A DNA stretch of 27,328 bases from RGIG9115 sp045603225 (GTDB taxonomy: Bacteria; Bacillota; Clostridia; UBA1381), in NCBI GenBank assembly GCA_045603225.1, contig JAZULT010000072.1, forward strand, positions 1 through 27,328, read 5' to 3'. Position 1 is the stretch's first letter. Every line of letters starts with the position of its first letter. Position numbers and translations under genes: made by a program. This document shows positions 15,045 through 20,654 of the stretch, in pieces. Under the pieces are notes generated by a model. That model made no database searches. It saw only the letters and a program-made list of their open reading frames with translations, and had not been told where the DNA came from.

Positions 15045-16283
15045 CTATTTATTTTCAAGGGAAATTGCACATTCACCCAAAATAGAAAGTAAAATGCTGC
15101 TTTCAAATGATTCAATAAAGCTATCATTTATGTGTATTCCGATAATTCCATAGATATTATCATTTATCCGGATTGCATAATATAAGAACTTTGCCTGCGG
15201 AAAATTATCTGTTGTTGCTCCTGCCTGATGATTATTCTTTAAAACCCAATCAGCAATATGTTTTTCAGCCTCTGCAAATTTTCTTATCTCATCTTCATCG
15301 CCTTCAGCTAAAAATACATTAATTTTATCCGCTATATTATCGGTAACATGATATATGATAATATCTCTCTTTAATAGCTTCATAAGCTGATGTGCTGTTA
15401 TAGCAATTATATCGCTTTCACTATCTGCACGTTGCAGAAGCTGATTCGTATCAAAAAGAATTTTAGTACGATATGCCGATTGCGCTGACTTCTTTGCGTG
15501 TTCTTTCAGCTTTATCGCAAGGGTGCTTGAAATAAATGCCGATATAAGCATAATAGCAAATGTTGCCGGATAACCTTTTTCATAGGCCTTCATAGTAAAA
15601 TACGGCTCTGTAAAAAAGAAATTAAACAGAGTAACACTTACAAGTGATGATGTGAGTGCATACACTCTGTATTTTGTAAGCATTGAAATAAGCAAAACAC
15701 CAAGAATATATACCGTTATAATATTCGCTTCTGTAAATCCAAGTCCAAAAAACACATATCCAAGCAATGTAGCCGCGATAAGCAGCCCTACACTTATGAT
15801 AAGGTCATGGAAAGAAAAGCGAATCTCAAAGTTCTTTTTTGAAGCCGATGCTTCGTAATGTTTCACTTCTACACCATCGGGAATAATGTGTATATCAATA
15901 TTTGGTGCGTGAGCAATCAGTTTTTCCGTTAGTGTCGGTTTCCTGATAATATGCTTTTTTACAGCTGCACTTCTGCCGATAACGATTTTTGTAACACCTG
16001 AAAGTCTTGCAAATTCCGCAATATGGTACGGTACATCATCACCGCTTACAGTTTCAACCTTTGCGCCAAGCTGGCGGGCAAGCTTCATATTTTGCTTGAG
16101 TCGTTTTTTATTCGTTTCATCACCGGATGCAAATTCCGGTGTTTCTATATAAAGTGCGGTAAAGCTTCCGCTAAAAGCCTCCGCCATTTTAGCTGCTGTC
16201 CTTATAATCTTTTGATTTGAAGGTGCAGATGATAAGCACACCAATATATGTTCATCTGCTTCTGTATTATATTGCAAATTCAT
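15045..16283 (-). CDS. kdpD: KdpD sensor half (Usp, DUF4118, GAF), ending at an in-frame TAG
   Basis: A 412-residue protein. A universal-stress-like domain (about 12-137, starting ILVCLSSAPSNQKIIRTAAK) is followed by the four-helix DUF4118 membrane domain (about 160-257, with FNFFFTEPYF) and a GAF-like domain (about 275-405). The roughly 210-residue N-terminal KdpD sensor domain with its Walker motifs is absent, as in short KdpD-like kinases. The protein stops at TAG just before the kinase core; reading through would give about 659 residues. As it stands it has no catalytic domain. The start is supported by GAGGGGGTGA directly before ATG. It would sense K+ or c-di-nucleotide status for the Ktr system; that role is inferred. 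Confidence 0.85.
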   Translation of the reverse strand: MNLQYNTEADEHILVCLSSAPSNQKIIRTAAKMAEAFSGSFTALYIETPEFASGDETNKKRLKQNMKLARQLGAKVETVSGDDVPYHIAEFARLSGVTKIVIGRSAAVKKHIIRKPTLTEKLIAHAPNIDIHIIPDGVEVKHYEASASKKNFEIRFSFHDLIISVGLLIAATLLGYVFFGLGFTEANIITVYILGVLLISMLTKYRVYALTSSLVSVTLFNFFFTEPYFTMKAYEKGYPATFAIMLISAFISSTLAIKLKEHAKKSAQSAYRTKILFDTNQLLQRADSESDIIAITAHQLMKLLKRDIIIYHVTDNIADKINVFLAEGDEDEIRKFAEAEKHIADWVLKNNHQAGATTDNFPQAKFLYYAIRINDNIYGIIGIHINDSFIESFESSILLSILGECAISLENK

Positions 16284-16303
16284 TCACCCCCTCTAATGAT
16301 ATT

Positions 16304-16332
16304 ATTTTATCATATTATCAATTTTTTCTCAA
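16304..16332 (-). promoter_or_regulatory. Internal promoter before kdpD
   Basis: On the minus strand: TTGAGA (16327-16332), a 17-bp spacer and TAAAAT (16304-16309), with the extended TGATAAAAT form. It would transcribe kdpDE-sdpI separately from ktrBA. Confidence 0.55.
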
Positions 16333-16376
16333 TGGATAATCGGCATTTTCTCCGTTTTGCATTATTGTTTTTATCT

Positions 16377-16499
16377 TTATTCGTCATCATAGTTAAAACC
16401 CTTGTAATTCTCGTCAAAGAATTCACCGATTTTGCCGACGACAAAATATCCGCCTATCATATATGCTAAAACTACAATCAATAAAATAATATTACGCAT
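16377..16499 (-). CDS. Small single-span membrane protein (40 aa) in the Ktr operon
   Basis: A 40-residue reading frame lying between ktrA and kdpD. It starts with MRNIILLIVVLAYMIGGYF (one membrane helix), continues GKIGEFFDENYKG, and ends in an acidic NYDDE tail. A GGGAG ribosome site lies 8 bases before the ATG. Its position inside a K+ transporter/sensor operon, with a helix plus a short cytosolic tail, recalls KdpF, the small stabilising subunit of Kdp. I also have a loose memory of similar GYFxxGKxxxF small proteins beside trkA genes in Clostridia. It may be a Ktr accessory peptide; this is inferred. Confidence 0.7.
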   Translation of the reverse strand: MRNIILLIVVLAYMIGGYFVVGKIGEFFDENYKGFNYDDE

Positions 16500-16537
16500 A
16501 CCATCATCTCCCAACCTGCGCTGTGGGATATTTCAGG

Positions 16538-17185
16538 CTATATATGAAAGCATTTTTGTATATCTTTATATTCTCCAAAGACAAGCATTGTTTCTCCATC
16601 GTTTAAAACTGTATCAGGATGAATTGTTAAACACAGCTTTCCGTCTTGCTTTATAGCCATTATGTTTATCCCGAATTTTTTACGAATATCTATTTGACCT
16701 ATTGTTTTTCCTATCCAGTTAGTCGGTGTTGTTACTTCAAATATTGCAAATTCATCATCAAGTTCAATAAAATCAAGAATATGATCTGCACTGTAACGGA
16801 TTGCCGCCCATGAAGCCACCTGTTTTTCTGGGTACACAACCTGATCCGCACCATTACGAAGCAGGAATTTTTCTTGAACATCACGTTCTGCTCTTGAAAC
16901 TACAAACTTTGCACCAAGTTCTTTAAGAAGTGATGTTGTTTCTAAAGAACTCTGAAAATCACCACTGATTGCTACAAAACAAATATCGAAATTTCTCACG
17001 CCCAAGGATGTTAAAAATTCTTCATTTGTACTATCACCAATCTGCGCATTGGTGACATAGGGCAATACTTCATTGACAAGCTCTTCTTTTTTATCTATCG
17101 CCATTACCTCATGGTTCAGTTCATTTAATTTTATCGCAATACGTCTGCCAAATCGCCCAAGTCCTATAAGCAATACTGATTTCAT
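16538..17185 (-). CDS. ktrA: KtrA/TrkA potassium channel gating subunit (RCK)
   Basis: A 215-residue cytosolic protein with one RCK unit, as in KtrA rather than the doubled TrkA. The N-terminal Rossmann domain starts VLLIGLGRFGRRIA (GxGxxG), with acidic AIDKKEE at the end of strand 2. The C-terminal RCK_C domain covers about 130-213 (FAIFEVTTPTNWIGKTIGQIDIR... VLNDGETMLVFG). It forms a ring that binds ATP/ADP or NAD and gates KtrB; the RCK_C domain is a known c-di-AMP site in relatives. The start at 17185 follows GGAGGAG by 6 bases; the longer frame back to 17296 runs into ktrB. It lies 13 bp after the ktrB stop. Confidence 0.93.
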   Translation of the reverse strand: MKSVLLIGLGRFGRRIAIKLNELNHEVMAIDKKEELVNEVLPYVTNAQIGDSTNEEFLTSLGVRNFDICFVAISGDFQSSLETTSLLKELGAKFVVSRAERDVQEKFLLRNGADQVVYPEKQVASWAAIRYSADHILDFIELDDEFAIFEVTTPTNWIGKTIGQIDIRKKFGINIMAIKQDGKLCLTIHPDTVLNDGETMLVFGEYKDIQKCFHI

Positions 17186-17198
17186 ACTAAACTCCTCC

Positions 17199-18527
17199 TT
17201 AACCGACAGTAATTCTTTCCTGTGGTTTCTTTGATATATTATGTTGTTTATTAGATAATGCCGCAAATATAAGTGTAAGTCCACCGACTCTTCCAAAGAA
17301 CATAAGCCCTATTAAAACGATTCTTGACACTGTACCGAGAACAGGGGTAATTCCAAGAGTAAGTCCTACTGTTCCTATTGCCGATGCTGATTCAAACAGG
17401 CATTCCGCAAGCGGAAGATTTTCAACACCGCTTATGATAAGACCACCTGCAAGGAACAAGACTAGATACATCAAAAGTATTGCCGCTGCATTTTTAAGTG
17501 TGGCATTTGTAATTCTCCTGCCAAAGCATTCAACATCATCTATCTTTCTGAATACTGATATTGCGGAAAATATAAACACTGCTGCCGTTGTTGTTTTCAT
17601 ACCGCCTGCTGTTGAACCGGGCGAACCACCAATCAGCATAAGGATAATTGTAATCACTTGACCGATTCCGCTTATCTTTGTCAAGTCTGCTGTATTAAAT
17701 CCTGCTGTTCTCGGCGTTACAGACTGAAACATGGAATTAAATATTCTTTCCTTTAGTGGTAATTCATTAAACTCTGCAAAATAAAAATATATTGATGGTA
17801 GCATTATCAAAAAGAGTGTGGCTGACAATACAACCTTTGTCTGCATACGATATTTCTTAATATGGTGCCTGTTTGTCTTTATATCTTCCCATACAAGAAA
17901 ACCAATACCACCTATTATGATAAGTAACATAATAACTGCATTTATAAGAGGCTGTGCAGAATATGATGTAAGGGATGAAAAAGGAGCTTTTGTTCCCATC
18001 AGGTCAAAGCCTGCATTACAAAAAGCTGAAACAGAATGGAATATACCGAGCCATATACCTTTCAAGCCAAATTCTTTGCAAAATACTGTTGAAAGAAGAA
18101 TTGCACCCATAAGCTCAAATAAAAAAGTTGTCTTTAATATAAAGCCTGTAAGTTTTACAATTCCGCCAACATTCGGAGCTGATATCGCATCTTGCAGGGC
18201 ACTTCTTTGCATAAGTCCTATTTTTCTTCCGGCAAGCATTGCCATTGAAACAGATAGTGTCACAATTCCAAGACCTCCAACCTGTATCAGCAAAAGGATT
18301 ATAAACTGCCCAAACATCGACCAATGCGTTGCAGTGTCATGCACCACAAGTCCTGTTACACACACCGCAGATGTTGATGTAAATAGTGCATCCGAAAAGG
18401 ATGTCATATTTCCGCTTGCCGACGATATTGGGAGTATTAAAAGAATTGTGCCTAATATGATTGCTCCTGCAAAACCGAATATTATTATCTGAGAAGAAGA
18501 AAAATGCTTCTTTATTTTTGCATCCAT
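17199..18527 (-). CDS. ktrB: KtrB/TrkH potassium transporter subunit
   Basis: A 442-residue membrane protein with the four pseudo-repeats of the Trk/Ktr/HKT superfamily. The pore loops are visible: STSAVCVTGL (about 51-60), HSVSAFCNAGF, SVTPRTAGFNT and SASAIGTVGL, each with the selectivity-filter glycine. Length fits KtrB. It works with KtrA for K+ uptake, usually Na+-linked. I start at ATG 18527, after GGTGG with 8-bp spacing; an in-frame TTG at 18542 overlaps the ribosome site. It is the first gene of the minus-strand operon, behind a likely response-regulator site. Confidence 0.93.
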   Translation of the reverse strand: MDAKIKKHFSSSQIIIFGFAGAIILGTILLILPISSASGNMTSFSDALFTSTSAVCVTGLVVHDTATHWSMFGQFIILLLIQVGGLGIVTLSVSMAMLAGRKIGLMQRSALQDAISAPNVGGIVKLTGFILKTTFLFELMGAILLSTVFCKEFGLKGIWLGIFHSVSAFCNAGFDLMGTKAPFSSLTSYSAQPLINAVIMLLIIIGGIGFLVWEDIKTNRHHIKKYRMQTKVVLSATLFLIMLPSIYFYFAEFNELPLKERIFNSMFQSVTPRTAGFNTADLTKISGIGQVITIILMLIGGSPGSTAGGMKTTTAAVFIFSAISVFRKIDDVECFGRRITNATLKNAAAILLMYLVLFLAGGLIISGVENLPLAECLFESASAIGTVGLTLGITPVLGTVSRIVLIGLMFFGRVGGLTLIFAALSNKQHNISKKPQERITVG

Positions 18528-18571
18528 AATCAAAACCACCAATCAAGTATATCTTTTTCTATTATCATTTT

Positions 18572-18630
18572 ATCATAATGTTTTTTAAGATGGCATTAAC
18601 GGTTGAACTTCTGTATTAAGATTGCATTAA
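18572..18630 (-). promoter_or_regulatory. ktrB promoter with two pairs of 11-bp phased repeats
   Basis: On the minus strand, TCTTAATGCAA and TCTTAATACAG are adjacent 11-bp repeats; a second pair, GTTAATGCCA and TCTTAAAA, lies nearer the gene. TTAA cores fall at 18585, 18596, 18616 and 18627, with offsets of 11, 20 and 11. A -10 candidate TATGAT is at 18572-18577, so the proximal pair covers the -35 region. Eleven-bp phased direct repeats are what OmpR/KdpE-type dimers bind, making this the likely KdpE-type operator. Confidence 0.6.
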
Positions 18631-18898
18631 GATTCAACTATTTATGCTTATATAAAGAGTTTTTTCAAAAAACGGACTTTTCATTAAAATTTCAAAAGGA
18701 ATTTTTATGCTGATATGATACATGAAATGAAGCAAAATACAGTCTTTATATAATGGCATGAATGTTGCATTCACGTTATTTTCAAAACTTTGAACGTTCT
18801 ATGCTAACGGTTAAAATTCACTTAATTTTTTTAAAAATCTTTCATTCAAGTAGATTTTGTGGTTATAATAATATAAAACATTGAAAGGGAGTTTTGCA
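18631..18898 (+). other. Gene-free region upstream of the recombinase
   Basis: AT-rich, with no supported reading frame. A TATAAT at 18864-18869 is a possible -10 for the recombinase gene but lacks a good -35. Another TATAAT is at 18749-18754. A 6-bp dyad TGAATG/CATTCA flanks 18759-18773, and TTTTTT/AAAAAA symmetry lies near 18660-18676. None is convincing on its own. Confidence 0.35.
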
Positions 18899-19738
18899 AT
18901 GAAAACTATTACTAATGAAATTGTAAAAGGATTTGAACAATATCTGTATGAGGAAGAAAAGAGCGACAATACCATAGAGAAATATATGCGTGATATTCGC
19001 TTCTTCCGTGAGTGGCTTGGCGGTAAAGGTGTTGATAAATCCGCAGTGCTTGCATACAAAAAGGAGCTTTGCGAGAGGTTTTTGCCTGCAAGCGTAAATT
19101 CAATTTTATCATCACTAAATAGCCTGTTTATGTATATGAATTGGTACGATTTGAAAGTCAAGACCTTAAAAATACAACGCAGGATTTTCGCTGATAAAGA
19201 AAAAGAACTGACAAAAGCCGAGTATGAAAGGTTACTCTCAGCAGCTAAAAACAAGAAAAATGAACGGTTATATTATCTGATGCAGACCATAGGCAGTACA
19301 GGCATTCGAATTTCTGAGTTAAAATATATAACGGTTGAAGCCATAAAAACCGGACAGGTAACAATAAACTGTAAGGGTAAAATAAGGCAGGTATTTTTAC
19401 CGAAACAACTCTGCAAAATGCTTAAAAAATATATTAAAAAACAGAATATAAAAATCGGCTCTGTGTTCATAACAAAAAACGGTAAACCTCTTGATCGAAG
19501 TACCGTATGGAAGATGCTTAAAAGTTTATGCGAAATCGCTGATGTTCCGAAAAGCAAAGTTTTTCCGCACAATTTTCGCCATCTATTCGCAAAAACCTTT
19601 TATTCAATTCAAAAGGATATCGTAAGACTTGCAGATATTCTGGGACATTCAAGCATTAATACAACAAGAATTTATACTATAGAATCCGGAGATATACACA
19701 AAAAGCAACTACAGAAACTTGGTCTTCTGAGAGTATAG
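18899..19738 (+). CDS. Tyrosine recombinase (XerC/D-like), probable DNA invertase
   Basis: A 279-residue recombinase with an N-terminal SAM-like core-binding domain (about 8-90) and a C-terminal catalytic domain (about 105-270). All six catalytic residues are present: Arg137 (STGIRISEL), Lys161 (CKGKIRQV), His224 and Arg227 (HNFRHLF), His250 (LGHSS) and nucleophile Tyr259 (TTRIYT). ATG at 18899 is chosen for GGGAG seven bases upstream; the frame extends to a TTG at 18881 without support. It ends 4 bp before an exact inverted repeat pair enclosing a promoter, so its natural substrate is probably that pair and its job inversion (phase variation). A solitary integrase of a lost element is the alternative. 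Confidence 0.93.
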   Translation: MKTITNEIVKGFEQYLYEEEKSDNTIEKYMRDIRFFREWLGGKGVDKSAVLAYKKELCERFLPASVNSILSSLNSLFMYMNWYDLKVKTLKIQRRIFADKEKELTKAEYERLLSAAKNKKNERLYYLMQTIGSTGIRISELKYITVEAIKTGQVTINCKGKIRQVFLPKQLCKMLKKYIKKQNIKIGSVFITKNGKPLDRSTVWKMLKSLCEIADVPKSKVFPHNFRHLFAKTFYSIQKDIVRLADILGHSSINTTRIYTIESGDIHKKQLQKLGLLRV

Positions 19739-19742
19739 AAAA

Positions 19743-19769
19743 ACCACATAATGCGGATTATGTGGTAAA
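19743..19769 (+). repeat. Left inverted repeat (recombination site) of the invertible segment
   Basis: The 27-bp site consists of arm ACCACATAAT, core GCGG, arm ATTATGTGGT, then AAA. The two 10-base arms are perfectly complementary. Only the 4-bp core and the AAA tail give it direction. Its exact reverse complement occurs at 19959-19985. Confidence 0.9.
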
Positions 19770-19870
19770 ATACAAGATATATTTGCATTTTTTTCAGACA
19801 ATGTTGAAAAAAATACACAACAACATAACCAATGAAAATTTCTTGTATCTCATTGGTTTATTTAATATGT

Positions 19871-19876
19871 TATAAT
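19871..19876 (+). promoter_or_regulatory. Second possible -10 inside the invertible segment
   Basis: TATAAT preceded by TGT gives the extended form TGTTATAAT, facing right. No acceptable -35 lies at 16-18 bp, so it is secondary to the promoter at 19919-19947. Confidence 0.3.
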
Positions 19877-19918
19877 TTGTGCATAACAGAGAATTTACAA
19901 AAAAATGGCTAGTATGTA

Positions 19919-19947
19919 TTGATTTTAAATTGTATTTGTGATACAAT
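19919..19947 (+). promoter_or_regulatory. Invertible promoter, ON orientation
   Basis: TTGATT (19919-19924), a 17-bp spacer and TACAAT (19942-19947) in TGATACAAT, which differs by one base from the TGATATAAT seen at five other promoters in this window. Transcription would start near 19954, cross the right repeat, and reach the coiled-coil gene. The -10 is also the right arm of a 7-bp dyad, ATTGTAT/ATACAAT, a possible operator. Confidence 0.75.
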
Positions 19948-19958
19948 CAGGTTATAAA

Positions 19959-19985
19959 TTTACCACATAATCCGCATTATGTGGT
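19959..19985 (-). repeat. Right inverted repeat (recombination site) of the invertible segment
   Basis: TTT, then arm ACCACATAAT, core CCGC, arm ATTATGTGGT: the exact reverse complement of the left site over 27 bp. In the ON orientation it lies in the 5' UTR of the downstream gene and can form a 10-bp hairpin 15 nt before the ribosome site. Confidence 0.9.
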
Positions 19986-20013
19986 AAATATCATACGCAA
20001 GGAGGAATACCAT

Positions 20014-20328
20014 ATGCATCACTCAGATAAAAAACAGAATATTAACTCACATCAAGACAAAACAGCTGAAATGATCAAAACCTGTAATGAAAATCTGAAC
20101 CGGGGAAAACAGAACCTTATTGCCGACTATGAACATTTATTTAAAAACATTGACAAAAAAATAAAAGAACTTGAAATAGAATATAATTCAGCAGATGATA
20201 AAACAAGTATTCAAAACGCCATCCTGACTCTTAACAATGAAAAACAGATGTTAAAAGCTGAGCTTAGCTCAGCAATTGAACAGATAGAAACAATTTATAA
20301 TCAAGAACTGAAAAAATATAAATTGTAA
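20014..20328 (+). CDS. Coiled-coil protein of unknown function under the invertible promoter
   Basis: A 104-residue hydrophilic protein, almost entirely helix-forming and rich in Lys, Glu, Asn and Gln. Heptad-like spacing of Leu, Ile and Ala runs from about residue 35 to 100 (LFKNIDKKIKELEIEY... LTLNNEKQMLKAELSSAIEQI). It has no signal peptide, membrane helix, helix-turn-helix or metal motif that I can see. GGAGG at 20001-20005 with 8-bp spacing sets the start at ATG 20014. It is the only gene that the switch promoter can reach before the convergent carboxypeptidase gene. I do not recognise the family. It might be a structural or regulatory coiled coil, or a recombination directionality partner; none is shown by sequence. 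Confidence 0.8.
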   Translation: MHHSDKKQNINSHQDKTAEMIKTCNENLNRGKQNLIADYEHLFKNIDKKIKELEIEYNSADDKTSIQNAILTLNNEKQMLKAELSSAIEQIETIYNQELKKYKL

Positions 20329-20345
20329 TTTGTCGTTGTTTGAAA

Positions 20346-20416
20346 CGGAACGACACGCAGGTCGTTCCCTACGGTGTGTTGAGATTTTTGTAGGGAACAA
20401 CCTATGTGCTGTTCCG
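20346..20416. repeat. MITE-like element with terminal inverted repeats
   Basis: Two 27-bp ends (20346-20372 and 20390-20416) are inverted copies that agree at 22 positions. Each end begins CGGAAC and runs inward to GTTCCCTAC, and the left end contains its own 8-bp hairpin (GGAACGAC/GTCGTTCC). The centre is a short T-rich loop. No coding capacity. The layout matches the element at 27141-27200. Confidence 0.65.
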
Positions 20417-20440
20417 ATAAATTGCAATAATTAATTCAAT

Positions 20441-20586
20441 GAAATCGCCTGCGATTTCTACCATAACCTGTTGTAACGCAACAGATTTCACTGTCACAAG
20501 GTGACAATTTCATTCATCCTGCGGATGAATTTCACCCGATTGAAAATCGGATTTCACTATTGTAATTTGTCCCGACAAATTACAAT
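20441..20586. repeat. Array of six different hairpins joined by an ATTTCA-type linker
   Basis: Stems in order: GAAATCGC/GCGATTTC (20441-20458), CTGTTG/CAACAG (20468-20484), TGTCAC/GTGACA (20492-20506), ATTCATCC/GGATGAAT (20512-20530), CCGATT/AATCGG (20536-20550), and a 13-bp stem starting ATTGTAATTTG (20559-20586). From the second stem on, the linkers read ATTTCAC, ATTTC, TTCAC and ATTTCACT. The stems differ in sequence while the linker is kept. No gene is present. This looks like a modular REP-like repeat; some stems may stop transcription from the coiled-coil gene. Confidence 0.65.
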
Positions 20587-20605
20587 TTAACAGTACAAAT
20601 CAAAC

Positions 20606-20645
20606 AAAATAAAAGAAGTGCGATGCCTCTCACTTCTTTTATTTT
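20606..20645. terminator. Terminator of the carboxypeptidase operon
   Basis: A perfect 15-bp stem (AAAATAAAAGAAGTG with its complement) around a 10-nt loop, with T-rich sequence on both sides, 10 bp past the carboxypeptidase stop. It can work in both directions and would also end transcripts of the coiled-coil gene. Confidence 0.85.
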
Positions 20646-20654
20646 ATTTTTAAA

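Larger units (their letters stand above)
19743..19985. mobile_element. Putative invertible promoter segment (phase-variation switch)
   Basis: A 243-bp segment is bounded by exact 27-bp inverted repeats, adjacent to a complete tyrosine recombinase gene, and contains an outward-facing promoter and no gene. The 189-bp interior also contains three dyads: ATTTTTTTCA/TGAAAAAAAT (19787-19814), AACCAATGA/TCATTGGTT (19827-19858) and ATTGTAT/ATACAAT (19929-19947). Inversion between the repeats would flip the promoter from the coiled-coil gene toward the recombinase 3' end. The repeats and promoter are seen directly; inversion itself is inferred. Confidence 0.8.

Noticed and set aside
15045..15047. TAG as a reassigned sense codon
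   Set aside because: The membrane protein, zinc-ribbon, first AraC and recombinase genes all end properly at TAG, so genome-wide recoding is unlikely; local readthrough or mutation remains possible.
18528..18600. c-di-AMP (ydaO) riboswitch before ktrB
   Set aside because: The leader from the likely -10 to the start is only about 40 nt, far too short for that riboswitch.
19743..19766. Left repeat as an ordinary terminator of the recombinase gene
   Set aside because: It has a 10-bp stem, but no T-run follows, and its exact inverse copy 190 bp away is better explained as a recombination site pair.
18899..20328. Prophage or integrative element boundary (attL/attR)
   Set aside because: No tRNA, direct repeat, phage or conjugation genes are nearby, and the repeats are inverted and adjacent rather than direct and distant.
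20441..20586. CRISPR array
   Set aside because: Units are hairpins of differing sequence and 15-30 bp spacing with a 5-8 base linker; there are no constant repeats of 25-40 bp, regular spacers or cas genes.
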